A DNA stretch of 64,000 nt, from assembly GCA_020721225.1 (NCBI GenBank), contig DYNE01000007.1, positions 1-64,000 of the forward strand, in the 5' to 3' direction. The position numbers and the translations under genes were made by a program. This document shows positions 24,758 to 35,034 of this stretch, one piece after another. The notes under the pieces were generated by a model. It was not told the DNA's origin, made no database searches, and saw nothing but the letters and a program-made list of their open reading frames with translations. The DNA comes from Pelodictyon luteolum. Its GTDB lineage: Bacteria > Bacteroidota > Chlorobiia > Chlorobiales > Chlorobiaceae. How positions within the stretch are numbered: the stretch's first letter is position 1; every line of letters begins with the position of its first letter.

Positions 24758-24855
24758 ATGGATTTCGATTTGTAATTTAGGAAAGTTGATCGTACATTCC
24801 CTCGCTGGAATCCTGAGTGATTCTGTTCTTTTCCATTGCACTGAAAACCTATTGT

Positions 24856-25518
24856 ATGAACAAGTTATTGCAATTTTCGTCAATCACCGGAAAGGTGATT
24901 ATGGCTCTTGCCGGGGTTTTTCTGGTAACGTTTCTCGGCGTGCATCTCGGCATCAATCTGCTGCTGCTCAGCGATGATGGCGGGCGTTCCTTTTCAGTCG
25001 CAGCTGAATTTATGAGTTCGAATCCTCTTATCAGGATTTTTGAAATAGTTCTTTTTGCAGGATTTCTTGTCCATATCGTGCTTGGGCTTGTGGTTTCCCG
25101 GCAGAATCGGGCGTCGAGGCCTGTCGGTTATGTGGTCGCCAACCGCACGGAGACTTCCTTTCTGTCCAAATACATGCTGCACAGCGGGATTGTTGTCCTG
25201 ATTTTCCTCGCCCTGCATTTTTCCGACTACTACTTCGTCAAGATCGGTCTTGTGGCCCCCCCCGAGGGGATTGGCCCTCACGACTTCTATGCAATGACCC
25301 TGCATCTTTTCTCAAGTACCTGGTATGCGCTTTTCTATATGTTCTGCTTCGTGTTGCTTGGCATCCATCTCAACCATGCGATACAGTCTGCATTCCAGAC
25401 CATGGGCTGGAATCACACCCGGTATATGGGCGCGGTCAAGGTTGCGGGCACCATCTATTCCATAGCGATATCGCTGGGCTTTATGGTGATTCCCCTATAT
25501 TTTATCCTTTTCAGGTAG
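24856..25518 (+). CDS. sdhC: Succinate dehydrogenase/fumarate reductase cytochrome b subunit
   Basis: This is the membrane anchor that exchanges electrons with quinone. Starting at ATG 24856 it has 220 residues and five membrane helices, as in the single-subunit di-haem B-type anchor (Wolinella FrdC, Bacillus SdhC). Conserved histidines for haem lie in '[11 protein letters not shown]', '[10 protein letters not shown]', '[10 protein letters not shown]' and '[10 protein letters not shown]'. It is the first gene of the three-gene sdh/frd operon. In green sulfur bacteria this complex is expected to work as fumarate reductase in the reductive TCA cycle. Confidence 0.92.
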   Translation: MNKLLQFSSITGKVIMALAGVFLVTFLGVHLGINLLLLSDDGGRSFSVAAEFMSSNPLIRIFEIVLFAGFLVHIVLGLVVSRQNRASRPVGYVVANRTETSFLSKYMLHSGIVVLIFLALHFSDYYFVKIGLVAPPEGIGPHDFYAMTLHLFSSTWYALFYMFCFVLLGIHLNHAIQSAFQTMGWNHTRYMGAVKVAGTIYSIAISLGFMVIPLYFILFR

Positions 25519-25546
25519 GTTAACAATTGCTGAAAACCCTTATTTC

Positions 25547-27487
25547 ATGATGCGCCTCAATGCCGGAATTCCGGAAGGACCGATAGCTGACAAATGGACT
25601 GCATACAGGTCGGCGGCCAAACTGGTCAATCCCAACAACAAGAGAAAACTCGATATCATCGTTGTCGGCACCGGTCTTGCCGGGGCGTCCGCTGCGGCAA
25701 CGCTCGGCCAGCTCGGCTACAATGTCAAGGTGTTCTGTTATCAGGATACGCCTCGCCGGGCGCACAGCATTGCCGCCCAGGGCGGAATCAATGCGGCTAA
25801 AAACTATCCCAACGACGGAGACAGTGTCTATCGGCTTTTTTACGATACCATCAAGGGAGGGGACTACCGTTCCCGAGAAGCCAATGTTTATCGTCTGGCC
25901 GAAGTCAGCAACCAGATTATCGATCTCTGTGTGGCTCAGGGTGTTCCGTTCGCCAGGGAGTACGGCGGTCTTCTGACCAACCGTTCGTTTGGAGGAGCCC
26001 AGGTGTCAAGGACCTTTTATGCCCGCGGGCAGACCGGGCAGCAGCTTCTGCTCGGAGCGTACAGCGCGTTGAGCCGTCAGATCGACGCCGGCAACGTTAC
26101 GCTCTACAACCGGAGGGATGTGCTTGATATGGTGGTTGTTGAAGGTAAGGCTCGGGGCATTATCGCCCGTAATCTCGTTACCGGAGCAATCGAGCGTTTC
26201 GCGGCGCATGCCGTCGTTCTGGCAACCGGCGGATATGGCAATGTGTTTTTTCTTTCCACCAACGCTATGGGGTCCAATGTGTCGCCGGCATGGAGCGCCT
26301 ATAAAAAAGGCGCCCTGTTCGGCAATCCCTCATTTACCCAGATACATCCGACCTGTATTCCTGTACACGGAGAGTTTCAGTCAAAGCTTACCCTGATGAG
26401 CGAGAGTCTTCGCAATGACGGACGGATCTGGGTTCCGGCATATAAAAAGGATGTCGACCGGCTGCGTTCAAAGGAGGTAAAGCCTTCGGATATTCCTGAT
26501 TCCGACAGGGACTACTATCTGGAGCGGCGCTATCCTGCTTTTGGCAACCTGGTGCCGAGGGATGTCGCTTCGAGAGCGGCAAAAGAGCGCTGTGATGCCG
26601 GATACGGCGTCAGTTCCACCGGTTTCGCCGTCTTTCTGGACTTTGCCGATGCCATCAAACGAAAGGGGCAGGGCACAATCGACGCGCTTTACGGCAATCT
26701 ATTTCAAATGTATGAACAGATTGTGGCCGACAGCCCCTATGAAACCCCTATGATGATCTATCCGGCGGTTCACTATACCATGGGCGGGTTGTGGGTCGAT
26801 TATGAACTGATGACAACGGTTCCCGGCCTCTATGCTATCGGCGAATGCAATTTTTCCGATCATGGCGCAAATCGCCTCGGGGCTTCAGCGCTTATGCAGG
26901 GGCTTGCCGATGGCTATTTCATTCTGCCTGCTACGATTTCAAACTATCTTGCTGCGGAAATTCATACCCCTCGATTCGATCCCGACAGTTCGGAGTTCAC
27001 GCTTGCCGCAGAGAAGGTCAGAGAGCGGCTTGTACGTTTGAAGAATACCGGCGGAAAGCAGTCTGTCGATCACTATCACCGTCAGCTCGGCAGGCTTATG
27101 TGGGAAAACTGCGGTATGGCAAGAAGCCAGCCAGGCCTTGAAGAGGCGCTTGAGCGGCTTCCGCTGCTGCGCGAGGAGTTTCATGCGAACGTACGCATTC
27201 CGGGATCTCTTGACGAATACAATCCCGAACTTGAAAAGGCATGGCGCGTTGCCGATTTTCTTGAACTTGGCGAGTTGATGGTTCGTGACGCCCTGCAGCG
27301 CCGGGAGTCATGCGGAGGTCATTTCCGTGAAGAGTACCAGACACCGGACGGCGAGGCTCTTCGTAATGATGAGGACTTTACCTTCGTAGGAGCATGGGAG
27401 TATAAGGGGAAGAGCTGTGCGGCCGAACTGCATCGTGAAGATCTCAATTTTGAGGTTGTCAAACCTTCACAACGCTCCTATAAATAA
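25547..27487 (+). CDS. sdhA: Succinate dehydrogenase/fumarate reductase flavoprotein subunit
   Basis: The 646-residue catalytic subunit interconverts fumarate and succinate on FAD. The dinucleotide-binding motif is '[21 protein letters not shown]' at about 34-54. The covalent FAD-His motif '[20 protein letters not shown]' follows. The substrate-side '[15 protein letters not shown]' and the capping-domain '[20 protein letters not shown]' are both present. The C-terminal helical domain is complete. It lies 28 bp after sdhC and 11 bp before sdhB. Long segments match the Wolinella/Bacteroides fumarate reductase branch rather than the four-subunit E. coli SdhABCD type, which agrees with the single anchor. 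Confidence 0.96.
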   Translation: MMRLNAGIPEGPIADKWTAYRSAAKLVNPNNKRKLDIIVVGTGLAGASAAATLGQLGYNVKVFCYQDTPRRAHSIAAQGGINAAKNYPNDGDSVYRLFYDTIKGGDYRSREANVYRLAEVSNQIIDLCVAQGVPFAREYGGLLTNRSFGGAQVSRTFYARGQTGQQLLLGAYSALSRQIDAGNVTLYNRRDVLDMVVVEGKARGIIARNLVTGAIERFAAHAVVLATGGYGNVFFLSTNAMGSNVSPAWSAYKKGALFGNPSFTQIHPTCIPVHGEFQSKLTLMSESLRNDGRIWVPAYKKDVDRLRSKEVKPSDIPDSDRDYYLERRYPAFGNLVPRDVASRAAKERCDAGYGVSSTGFAVFLDFADAIKRKGQGTIDALYGNLFQMYEQIVADSPYETPMMIYPAVHYTMGGLWVDYELMTTVPGLYAIGECNFSDHGANRLGASALMQGLADGYFILPATISNYLAAEIHTPRFDPDSSEFTLAAEKVRERLVRLKNTGGKQSVDHYHRQLGRLMWENCGMARSQPGLEEALERLPLLREEFHANVRIPGSLDEYNPELEKAWRVADFLELGELMVRDALQRRESCGGHFREEYQTPDGEALRNDEDFTFVGAWEYKGKSCAAELHREDLNFEVVKPSQRSYK

Positions 27488-27498
27488 GCAATTGAATT

Positions 27499-28272
27499 AT
27501 GAATTATACGCTTAAAATCTGGAGACAGAAGAGCGCAAAAGAGCGGGGGGAGATGGTTTCTTACCAGGTAAGCGGCATCTCTGCTGAGATCTCTTTTTTT
27601 GAAATGCTTGATATACTCAACCAGCAGCTTATAGCCGAAGGCGGCGATCCTGTCGCTTTTGACCATGATTGCCGGGAAGGGATATGCGGAACCTGCAGTC
27701 TCTATATCAACGGAAGACCGCATGGGCCGGTCAGGGGCGTGACAACCTGTCAGCTGCACATGCGCTCGTTCAGCGATGGAGAGGTGATCCATATCGAGCC
27801 CTGGAGATCCAAAGCCTTTCCTGTTGTCAGGGATCTTGTCGTTGACCGCAGTGCGCTGGACCTGATAATTCAGGCGGGAGGCTATGTTTCCGTTAATTCA
27901 GGCGGCATTCCGGATGCCAATACCATTCCGGTTCCTAAACATCACGCTGATACAGCATTCGATGCGGCCGCATGTATCGGCTGCGGGGCATGCGTGGCTG
28001 CATGTCCCAATGCTGCAGCCATGCTGTTTGTCTCGGCAAAGGTGTCACATCTTTCCCTGCTGCCTCAGGGGAAGGCAGAAGCCGTAAAGCGGGTTCAGAA
28101 GATGGTTGCCCGGATGGATGAGCTGGGATTCGGCAACTGCAGTAACACTTATGCCTGCGAGGTTGAGTGCCCGAAACTGATATCCGTGACCAATATTGCG
28201 CGCATGAACCGGGAGTTTCTTTCGGCAAAACTGTTTTCCGAAAAGGAAAAGATTGTCAGGGATTCGATCTGA
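27499..28272 (+). CDS. sdhB: Succinate dehydrogenase/fumarate reductase iron-sulfur subunit
   Basis: It carries electrons between the flavin and the membrane haems. The [2Fe-2S] ligands are in '[15 protein letters not shown]' and the following 'TTCQLHM'. The [4Fe-4S] and [3Fe-4S] ligands are in '[19 protein letters not shown]' and near '[15 protein letters not shown]'. The length of 257 residues is typical of the B-type subunit. A good terminator begins right at its stop codon, closing the three-gene operon. Confidence 0.96.
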   Translation: MNYTLKIWRQKSAKERGEMVSYQVSGISAEISFFEMLDILNQQLIAEGGDPVAFDHDCREGICGTCSLYINGRPHGPVRGVTTCQLHMRSFSDGEVIHIEPWRSKAFPVVRDLVVDRSALDLIIQAGGYVSVNSGGIPDANTIPVPKHHADTAFDAAACIGCGACVAACPNAAAMLFVSAKVSHLSLLPQGKAEAVKRVQKMVARMDELGFGNCSNTYACEVECPKLISVTNIARMNREFLSAKLFSEKEKIVRDSI

Positions 28273-28306
28273 GAGCCTGCCGTTATGCAGGCTCCGAAAT
28301 TTTTTA
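28273..28306 (+). terminator. Rho-independent terminator of the sdh/frd operon
   Basis: GAGCCTGC and GCAGGCTC form a perfect 8-base stem with a 6-base loop directly after the sdhB stop. They are followed by CGAAATTTTTT. Confidence 0.85.
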
Positions 28307-28393
28307 GGGATGCGTTTACTCCGGGCTTCGGATAATCGGAACAGGCAGAGTCGGGCGCATTACACAGGCATGGTTGTATTGCAAGCGTTTTCG

Positions 28394-29062
28394 TCAGTCT
28401 TTTACGCAGCGCACGGTAAACCCGAGCCGCTTGTTCGCCTCTCCACGGCGCAGTGCCGCATCGAAATAGCCGACTGCACGCCCCCAGGCTTTTTCCTTCC
28501 CCGATTCCGTTGATGACCATAGCCGCCCGTACTCTCCAAGCAGCAAGAAAGCTCCGTCGGTATCTCGTCGCGCTCCGGAGGGAAGAATGTCGAAGCCGTT
28601 TTTTCCTGTTCCGTTGCCCCTCTCTTTCCAGAGTCGAGCGGCTTTGAGCTCTCCTCCGGCCATTGCTTCGCCTCCAGAGTTCACGGTCAGTGCCGTCCAG
28701 TCTTCATCGGTTGCGATATGCCACCCTACAGGAGCAAGGCCTCTCGGATCATTTACGGCATACCAGTTGTAGAGGCGCCCATAGGTTTTTCCGTTTTCAG
28801 GGTTGTTCTCATACCAGCACCATGCGCCAGTGGTCAGCTTTGCCCACTGCTTGGGGTCTCTGACCTCCGGAATAGCGTCGCCATTACGATAACGGGTTAC
28901 ATCGAGATTTTCAGCTGTCCAGATCCGATTCCCGATCGATACGGTGCGATAGGCTTTTCCTTCGCTGTCGGTAACCGTCCCGTTTTTTTTGCCGCTGCAG
29001 GCGGAGATAAGCAGGATGAGAAGGGGAATCATGATCCTGTAAAGGGGGATCGCGTTTTTCAT
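28394..29062 (-). CDS. FISUMP-domain lipoprotein
   Basis: The protein has a signal peptide ending in the lipobox 'LLISAC'. One copy of the Fibrobacter succinogenes major paralogous domain follows: 'VSIGNRIWTAENLDVTRYRNG', 'GRLYNWYAV', 'GWHIATDEDWTAL', 'GFDILPSGARR', 'GRLWSSTES' and the terminal 'GFTVRCVKD'. Such proteins are surface lipoproteins common in Fibrobacteres, Bacteroidetes and Chlorobi. Their exact role is unknown. Length of 222 residues is normal. It converges with the sdh/frd operon. Confidence 0.88.
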   Translation of the reverse strand: MKNAIPLYRIMIPLLILLISACSGKKNGTVTDSEGKAYRTVSIGNRIWTAENLDVTRYRNGDAIPEVRDPKQWAKLTTGAWCWYENNPENGKTYGRLYNWYAVNDPRGLAPVGWHIATDEDWTALTVNSGGEAMAGGELKAARLWKERGNGTGKNGFDILPSGARRDTDGAFLLLGEYGRLWSSTESGKEKAWGRAVGYFDAALRRGEANKRLGFTVRCVKD

Positions 29063-29452
29063 GGTATGTTCCGGATGTCGATTTGTTGAAAAAAGGGCAT
29101 ATGCTTAAAATAGGCGGGAAAACAGGATTTTCAAACCCGGCACAGACCGCTTCGGACTCTTTTGCCCTGATAAGAGCGTAATGATGAACCTTTTCAGCGG
29201 AGAGGAGGTTAAAATCGGTAAATGCCTTGCTTCAAAGAGAACCGACCGTTTTTTGATCTGAAGTAATTGTAACCGTTCCGTAATGATTATGGTTTGGAAA
29301 TAAGTATATAAAGTTGTAGTACATAACACTCGTACATTATAAACTCTGTAAAGTAACATATTGTTTGAATGAGAATCTTCTGAGCAGGACATAACCTGAA
29401 GCCTCCGGGAGCGGAGTGCTGCGAGGATGCTCATAGGTTCAAACCGTCATGT
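29063..29452. other. Intergenic stretch of about 390 bases
   Basis: It separates divergent genes and must hold both promoters. No coding frame is supported. The part around 29270-29370 is AT-rich. No clear operator symmetry was noticed. Confidence 0.5.
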
Positions 29453-30784
29453 ATGGAAATATTTTTTCTTCTTTTTCTCATCATTCTCAACGGACTGTTC
29501 GCCATGTCTGAGATCGCTCTGATAACGGCAAAGCGATCCAGGCTGCAGAAGCTTGCCGCTGATGGCGATAAAGCCGCAGATGTTGCGCTCAAGCTCGGTC
29601 AGGAGCCGACACGATTTCTTTCGACCATACAGATCGGTATTACATCGATCGGTATTCTGAACGGTATTGTCGGAGAGAATGCCCTTGCCGAACCGTTTTC
29701 GCTCTGGCTGCGCTCTCTTGGAATGGAGAGTGAGATCAGCAGAATTCTCTCGACAGCCCTGATTGTCGTTTCCATAACCTATGTGACGATAGTCATTGGT
29801 GAGCTGGTGCCGAAAAGACTCGGCCAGTTCAACCCCGAAGGTATTGCGAGGCTTGTTTCGCGCCCCATGCTCGCCCTTGGGATGCTGACACGTCCTTTCG
29901 TCCGTCTGCTTTCGTTTTCCACCGATACGATACTTCGTCTGATGGGAAAAAATCCGCAGGCATCGACGAGTGTAACCGAAGAGGAGATTCACGCCATGCT
30001 CGAGGAGGGTTCGGAGGCCGGGATTATCGAACAGCAGGAGCATGAAATGGTGCGCAATGTTTTCAGGCTGGACGACCGGCAGCTTGGAACCCTTATGGTG
30101 CCCAGGGCGGATATCGTTTTCCTTGACGTGGCTCTTCCGCTGGAAGAGAATATCGACCGGGTGACCGGTTCTGAACATTCCCGTTTTCCTGTCTGTCAGG
30201 GTGGGCTGCAGTCGCTGCTCGGCGTGGTCAATGCAAAACAGCTGCTGGCGCAGACACTTAAAGGAGGGCTTACGGATTTCGCTGCACAGCTTCAGCCCTG
30301 CGTTTATGTGCCTGAAACCCTGACGGGAATGGAGCTGCTCGAGCATTTCAGGCTATCGGGCACCCAGATGGTGTTTGTCGTTGACGAGTACGGAGAAATT
30401 CAGGGACTGGTGACCATGCAGGATCTTCTTGAAGCGGTGACCGGCGAGTTTGTTCCCCGTAATCTCGAAGATTCATGGGCAGTGCAGCGAGAGGATGGCT
30501 CCTGGCTGCTTGACGGAATGATTCCCGTTCCCGAACTGAAGGATTCGCTCGATCTGAAAAGCGTTCCTGAAGAGGATAAAGGGCTTTACCATACACTGAG
30601 CGGACTTCTGATGTGGCTTCTCGGCAGAATGCCGGTTACAGGGGATGTAACGGAATGGGAGGGATGGAGACTGGAGGTCATCGATCTCGATGGCAAGCGG
30701 ATCGACAAGGTGCTGGCTTCTCCGCTCAACGGCCAGTCCGCGTCAGCGGATTTCGGAAATGCAGCCCGCAGTTCAGAAGGGTAA
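29453..30784 (+). CDS. CNNM/CorC-family membrane protein (DUF21, paired CBS, CorC domains)
   Basis: Proteins of this family are implicated in Mg2+/Co2+ transport and are often annotated as hemolysins. Residues 1-185 form the DUF21 membrane domain, with 'LFAMSEIALITAKRSRLQKL' at its start. Two CBS repeats lie at about 205-330 ('LMVPRADIVFLDV', 'GLVTMQDLLEAVTGEF'). The CorC/HlyC domain forms the end ('DGSWLLDGMIPVPELKD', 'GWRLEVIDLDGKRIDKVL'). All parts are present and the length of 443 residues is usual. Its transported ion, if any, is not determined. Confidence 0.92.
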   Translation: MEIFFLLFLIILNGLFAMSEIALITAKRSRLQKLAADGDKAADVALKLGQEPTRFLSTIQIGITSIGILNGIVGENALAEPFSLWLRSLGMESEISRILSTALIVVSITYVTIVIGELVPKRLGQFNPEGIARLVSRPMLALGMLTRPFVRLLSFSTDTILRLMGKNPQASTSVTEEEIHAMLEEGSEAGIIEQQEHEMVRNVFRLDDRQLGTLMVPRADIVFLDVALPLEENIDRVTGSEHSRFPVCQGGLQSLLGVVNAKQLLAQTLKGGLTDFAAQLQPCVYVPETLTGMELLEHFRLSGTQMVFVVDEYGEIQGLVTMQDLLEAVTGEFVPRNLEDSWAVQREDGSWLLDGMIPVPELKDSLDLKSVPEEDKGLYHTLSGLLMWLLGRMPVTGDVTEWEGWRLEVIDLDGKRIDKVLASPLNGQSASADFGNAARSSEG

Positions 30785-30890
30785 ACAGGCAGACCTTTCC
30801 AGGATCAGTTCCTTGTTGTTCTCCAATTGCGTACATTGACAGGGTGATGTTTAACAGACTCATTCTTTTATCATTACGATACCATTTCCC

Positions 30891-31409
30891 ATGCAGCGCA
30901 AATCCTTTTTTCGCACGGCCGTTATATTTGTTGCCGTTTTCGCCCTTGCCGTTTCGCTCTCCTCCTGCCAGAAAAAAATCGAAGACGAGATTCTTGAAAA
31001 AGCTATCGAGCAATCGACCGGAAACGATGTCGAGCTGAATACTGCCACGGGAAAGATGTCTATCGAGTCCGACGGCAAGAAAATTGAAGTACAGTCGGAA
31101 CATGCATCATGGCCTGAGGATATGCCGGCCGGGATACCGAAGTTTTCTTATGGTACAGTCAAGACCGTAACGCGCACGGAAACCTCCGGAGCCAAGGGGT
31201 GGACAGTTGCCTGTGAAAATATTCCCGAAAACAGCATCAGAGAGTATGACGCGGAGCTGAAGAAGAGAGGCTTTGAGACCGTTCTCACTCTGGTTACATC
31301 CGACAGGGGAGCCGGAGGTTCGATTAACGCGACAAAAGGAGCCATCTCCGTTTTTCTTATGGCGGATCAGGGAACCGCCACACTTGCCGTGTCGGAAGAA
31401 ATAAAATAA
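30891..31409 (+). CDS. Lipoprotein of unknown function
   Basis: The 172-residue protein begins with a signal peptide ending in lipobox 'SLSSC'. A short charged linker and 'GKMSIESDGKKIEV' follow. The last domain contains 'PKFSYGTVKTVTRTETSGAKG' and 'YDAELKKRGFE', a pattern seen in DUF6591-like lipoproteins. I can assign no activity. The lipobox lacks an Asp at position +2, so outer-membrane sorting is plausible. It is 54 bp upstream of the HIT-family gene. Confidence 0.75.
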   Translation: MQRKSFFRTAVIFVAVFALAVSLSSCQKKIEDEILEKAIEQSTGNDVELNTATGKMSIESDGKKIEVQSEHASWPEDMPAGIPKFSYGTVKTVTRTETSGAKGWTVACENIPENSIREYDAELKKRGFETVLTLVTSDRGAGGSINATKGAISVFLMADQGTATLAVSEEIK

Positions 31410-31463
31410 CGGGCATGCCGTTTTTCCGGCCCTTTCGCCGCCCAAAAAGCAGGAGTTGCCGTC

Positions 31464-31850
31464 ATGAATACAACACATCACCATCCGGACTGTCTTTTCT
31501 GCAGAATCGTTCGCGGAGAGATTCCGGCAACGGTTGTTTACCGCAACGATCATATTGTCGCCTTCCGTGACATAACTCCTGCTGCTCCGCAGCATGTGCT
31601 GATTATTCCGGTAAAACATATTGCATCGTTGAGCGAGCTGCGGCCTGAAGATCTCGATATTGCCGGCCATATCCTGCTTGCCGCCCGAGTTGTAGCCGAA
31701 AAAACCGGAATCCTTTCTTCCGGCTATCGTCTGGTTTTCAATAACGGAGCGGATGCCTTGCAGAGTGTGTTTCATATCCATGGCCATCTCATCGGAGGTA
31801 AAAAAATGGGTTGGCCGCCCTTTCCCGGCGAGGCGGCACAACACGGCTGA
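31464..31850 (+). CDS. HIT-family nucleotide-binding hydrolase (HinT-like)
   Basis: HinT-type enzymes hydrolyse nucleoside phosphoramidates and related AMP conjugates. The 128-residue protein has the zinc-binding-like 'CLFCRIVRGEIPATVVYRND', the core 'DITPAAPQHVLIIPVKHI', and the catalytic triad 'FHIHGHLIGG' (HxHxH). It is full length. The aconitase gene follows 41 bp downstream, and its frame is open back into this gene. Confidence 0.93.
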   Translation: MNTTHHHPDCLFCRIVRGEIPATVVYRNDHIVAFRDITPAAPQHVLIIPVKHIASLSELRPEDLDIAGHILLAARVVAEKTGILSSGYRLVFNNGADALQSVFHIHGHLIGGKKMGWPPFPGEAAQHG

Positions 31851-31891
31851 AGGAGCCTTGCCGCAGCAACCTTTCTGGAGCTGGAGAGACT

Positions 31892-34627
31892 ATGATGACT
31901 ATCGACACGAAGGAGACCTTGCGCACCGTTCAGACCCTTCTGGGGCCTGTTTCCTGCTATTCCCTGCCTGCTCTTGCCGAAAATGGATTTTCAGGCGTAC
32001 CCAATCTTCCGAAATCCCTTAAAATCCTGCTCGAGTCAGCACTCAGGAACTGCGACAACTATGCTGTTACCATCGAAGACATTCTCTCTCTTGCCTCATG
32101 GGAGCCATCGAGGGCCGGTGCGGACGATATCGCTTTCAAGCCATCCAGAGTGGTGCTTCAGGACTTTACCGGCGTACCCTCGATCGTCGATCTTGCCGCC
32201 CTGCGTGAAGCCTTTCTGCAGCTTGGTGGTGATCCTGAACTGATCAACCCTCTCGTGCCCTGCGATCTTGTGATCGATCACTCGTTGCAGGTGGATATTG
32301 CGGCATCTCCCGATGCCCTTGCCCTCAACATTGAAATGGAGTTTTCGAGAAACCGGGAGCGATATGCTTTTCTGAAGTGGGGGCAGAAAGCGTTCAGAAA
32401 TTTCAGGGTTGTTCCCCCCGGCACCGGCATCGTACACCAGGTCAACCTCGAATATCTTTCCGGTGTTATAATTTGCGATGGAAAAATGGCTTATCCCGAC
32501 TCGCTGGTCGGTACCGACAGCCACACCACCATGATCAACGCTCTTGGTGTTGCCGGATGGGGCGTGGGCGGCATCGAGGCGGAAGCGGTCATGCTTGGTC
32601 AGCCGCTTTCCATTTCCCTGCCTCGTGTTACCGGAGTCCGGCTGTATTCGGCTCTTCCGGAAGGGGCGACGGCGACAGATCTTGTGCTTGCCGTTACCGA
32701 AATGCTCCGCCGTGTCGGCGTCGTCAACGATTTTGTCGAGTTTTTCGGGCCCGGCCTTGACAGCCTTTCACTTCCCGACCGCGCCACTATCGCCAATATG
32801 GCTCCTGAATACGGAGCTACGATGGGTTATTTTCCGGTTGACTTTCTTACGCTCGACTACCTGAAGATGACCGGCCGCAAGGATCGGTGCGATCTGGTCG
32901 AGCGGTACTGCAAAGAGCAGGGCCTCTGGAGGGAGCCTGGAAGCGATCCGGTTTTTTCAAGGGTTTTCGAGATCGACCTTTCTCTTGTCGAACCTTCAAT
33001 TGCCGGCCCCAAAAGGCCGCAGGATCGTATTCCGCTCGCTAAGGCAGCTGCTCAGTGGAAGATGGACATGAAGAGCGCCTATGGCCGGGAGAATATTGCC
33101 GCCAACGGAGGCCAGATGGATAGTGAAGGCTGTCTTTCCTCGGTAATCCCGATTCCCGCTTCCGGAGGAGGGGCGTCGGATCCGGCTGTCCTTCCCGGAC
33201 ACGGAGCGGTGGTGATCGCCGCCATAACTTCGTGCACCAATACCAGCAATCCCTCGGTGATGGTTGCTGCCGCTCTTCTGGCGCGTGCGGCAAGAGAGAG
33301 GGGGCTTGCGCCGAAGGCGTGGGTAAAAACTTCGCTTGCTCCCGGTTCCCGGGTGGTTACCGATTATCTTGACGCTTCCGGGCTTTCCCTTGACCTCGAT
33401 GCGCTCGGCTTCTCCACGGTCGGTTACGGCTGTACCACCTGCATCGGCAATTCCGGTCCACTTCGTGACGATATCTCCGAAGCGATAATCCGGGACGATA
33501 TCATTGTCTGCTCGGTTCTTTCGGGAAACCGGAATTTTGAAGGCCGCATTCATCCTCTGGTTCGGGCGAACTATCTTGCCAGCCCTCCGCTGGTCGTAGC
33601 CTATGCTCTGGCCGGCACCATCGCCATCGATTTCAGGATGGAACCGCTCGGTTTCGACAGGCAGGGTTCGCCGGTTTATCTCAAAGATCTCTGGCCTTCG
33701 GACGATGCGATCCGGCAGGTCATTGCCGGATCGGTAACGACGGAGCAGTTCGACCTGCGTTACCGCGATGTTTTTAAGGGCACCGAAGAGTGGCTGCAGA
33801 TCGAATCTCCCGACGGAGATCTCTATGAGTGGGATCGGTTTTCGTCATATATTCGAAAGCCTCCTTTCTTCGAGGGCATCGGCGCGGTTCCGGCTCCTCC
33901 GGAACCGGTAAACGGCGCCCGAGTTCTTGCGGTTTTCGGCGATTCGGTCACGACCGATCATATCAGTCCTGCAGGAAACATCCGTCCGGCACAACCGGCC
34001 GGCCGCTATCTTCTGAGCCTTGGCGTTGCCCGTGAGGATTTCAACAGTTTTGGTTCCCGCAGGGGGAATCACGAAGTGATGATCCGTGGTACCTTCGACA
34101 ATATCCGGATACGCAACAGGCTTGCTCCCGGAACCGAAGGGGGGTTCACGACCTGGTTTTCCGGGGACGGCTCCGCTGCCGAAGAGATGAGCATCTACGA
34201 AGCTGCCATGCGTTACCGCAATCAGGGGACTGATCTGATCATTCTTGCCGGCAGGGACTACGGCATGGGCAGCAGCCGGGACTGGGCGGCCAAAGGGACC
34301 CTGCTTCTCGGAGTACGGGCCGTTATCGCCATGAGCTTCGAGCGCATTCACCGCTCGAACCTTGTCGGTATGGGAATTCTTCCTCTTGAATTTGCCGATG
34401 CAGAGAGTGCGGAATCTCTCTCTCTGGACGGATCGGAACTTTTCGATATTCCCGTTGAGGAGTGCCTTCAGCCAGGCGCGACGATTACGGTTACCGCCAG
34501 ATCGCCGCAAACCGGGGAAGTCAGAAAGTTTTCGGTGATTTCGAAAATCGGTACAAAAATAGAGGCCGATTATTATCGTAATGGGGGTATTCTGCAGACG
34601 GTTCTTCGCCGTCTGCTTCCTCCGTAG
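31892..34627 (+). CDS. acnA: Aconitate hydratase A
   Basis: It interconverts citrate and isocitrate with a [4Fe-4S] cluster, a step of the reductive TCA cycle in this type of organism. The protein is about 911 residues, the length of the AcnA/IRP group. Motifs seen are 'VGTDSHTTMINALGVAGWGVGG', the cluster ligands in 'SCTNTSNPSVM' and 'GCTTCIGNSGPL', and the C-terminal swivel-domain 'GRDYGMGSSRDWAAKG'. The start is ATG 31892 because GGAG and GAGAG lie just upstream, and the frame is open back to 31811. Confidence 0.96.
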   Translation: MMTIDTKETLRTVQTLLGPVSCYSLPALAENGFSGVPNLPKSLKILLESALRNCDNYAVTIEDILSLASWEPSRAGADDIAFKPSRVVLQDFTGVPSIVDLAALREAFLQLGGDPELINPLVPCDLVIDHSLQVDIAASPDALALNIEMEFSRNRERYAFLKWGQKAFRNFRVVPPGTGIVHQVNLEYLSGVIICDGKMAYPDSLVGTDSHTTMINALGVAGWGVGGIEAEAVMLGQPLSISLPRVTGVRLYSALPEGATATDLVLAVTEMLRRVGVVNDFVEFFGPGLDSLSLPDRATIANMAPEYGATMGYFPVDFLTLDYLKMTGRKDRCDLVERYCKEQGLWREPGSDPVFSRVFEIDLSLVEPSIAGPKRPQDRIPLAKAAAQWKMDMKSAYGRENIAANGGQMDSEGCLSSVIPIPASGGGASDPAVLPGHGAVVIAAITSCTNTSNPSVMVAAALLARAARERGLAPKAWVKTSLAPGSRVVTDYLDASGLSLDLDALGFSTVGYGCTTCIGNSGPLRDDISEAIIRDDIIVCSVLSGNRNFEGRIHPLVRANYLASPPLVVAYALAGTIAIDFRMEPLGFDRQGSPVYLKDLWPSDDAIRQVIAGSVTTEQFDLRYRDVFKGTEEWLQIESPDGDLYEWDRFSSYIRKPPFFEGIGAVPAPPEPVNGARVLAVFGDSVTTDHISPAGNIRPAQPAGRYLLSLGVAREDFNSFGSRRGNHEVMIRGTFDNIRIRNRLAPGTEGGFTTWFSGDGSAAEEMSIYEAAMRYRNQGTDLIILAGRDYGMGSSRDWAAKGTLLLGVRAVIAMSFERIHRSNLVGMGILPLEFADAESAESLSLDGSELFDIPVEECLQPGATITVTARSPQTGEVRKFSVISKIGTKIEADYYRNGGILQTVLRRLLPP

Positions 34628-34702
34628 TCCATTTTTTCAGCAAAAGAAAAGAGAGAAAGAATTTTTACCGTTTCCCTGCAGTTATCTATATTCAATCTAT
34701 TT

Positions 34703-34712
34703 AAATTAATTT
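34703..34712. promoter_or_regulatory. AT-rich palindrome upstream of feoA, possible metal-regulator site
   Basis: AAATTAATTT is a perfect 10-base palindrome in the 113-base gap before feoA, about 30 bases from the start codon. Iron-transport operons are often controlled by Fur or DtxR-like proteins binding such sites. The match to a known consensus is weak. Confidence 0.2.
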
Positions 34713-34740
34713 CGTCTGGTTATTCAGGTAAAGAGGGCTT

Positions 34741-35034
34741 ATGAAAATGTCGGAACTGCAGGTAGGCGATAAAGCGGAAGTAACAGCGGTAAAGGCGGAA
34801 CAGGCGGTTCGTCGGCGGATTCTCGATATGGGGTTGATAAAGGGTACCTGTTTCAAGGTGTTGCGGGTCGCTCCGCTTGGCGATCCAATGGAAATTTTTT
34901 TCAAGGGAATGTACCTGAGCCTGAGAAAGGCTGAGGCCGAAGGCATTTCAGTGCATAAAACGGGGCGTACCGGCGATGGGGTACCCATGTCTTGCGATAA
35001 AGAGGGTATCACGTGCTGCGGGGGCGCCAAGTGA
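34741..35034 (+). CDS. feoA: Ferrous iron transport protein A
   Basis: FeoA is a small cytoplasmic SH3-like protein that supports the FeoB ferrous-iron transporter. The 97-residue sequence has 'MSELQVGDKAEVTAVKAEQ', 'RRILDMGLIKGTCFKVLRVAP' and 'GDPMEIFFKGMYLSLRKAEAE', the full FeoA fold. The tail contains 'CDKEGITCCGG', a Cys-rich end that is longer than usual. Its stop overlaps the feoB ATG (TGATG), showing translational coupling. Confidence 0.93.
   Translation: MKMSELQVGDKAEVTAVKAEQAVRRRILDMGLIKGTCFKVLRVAPLGDPMEIFFKGMYLSLRKAEAEGISVHKTGRTGDGVPMSCDKEGITCCGGAK

Noticed and set aside
29447-30346. Antisense frame of 299 codons opposite the CorC-type gene
   Set aside because: Shadow of the gene on the other strand; no family pattern.
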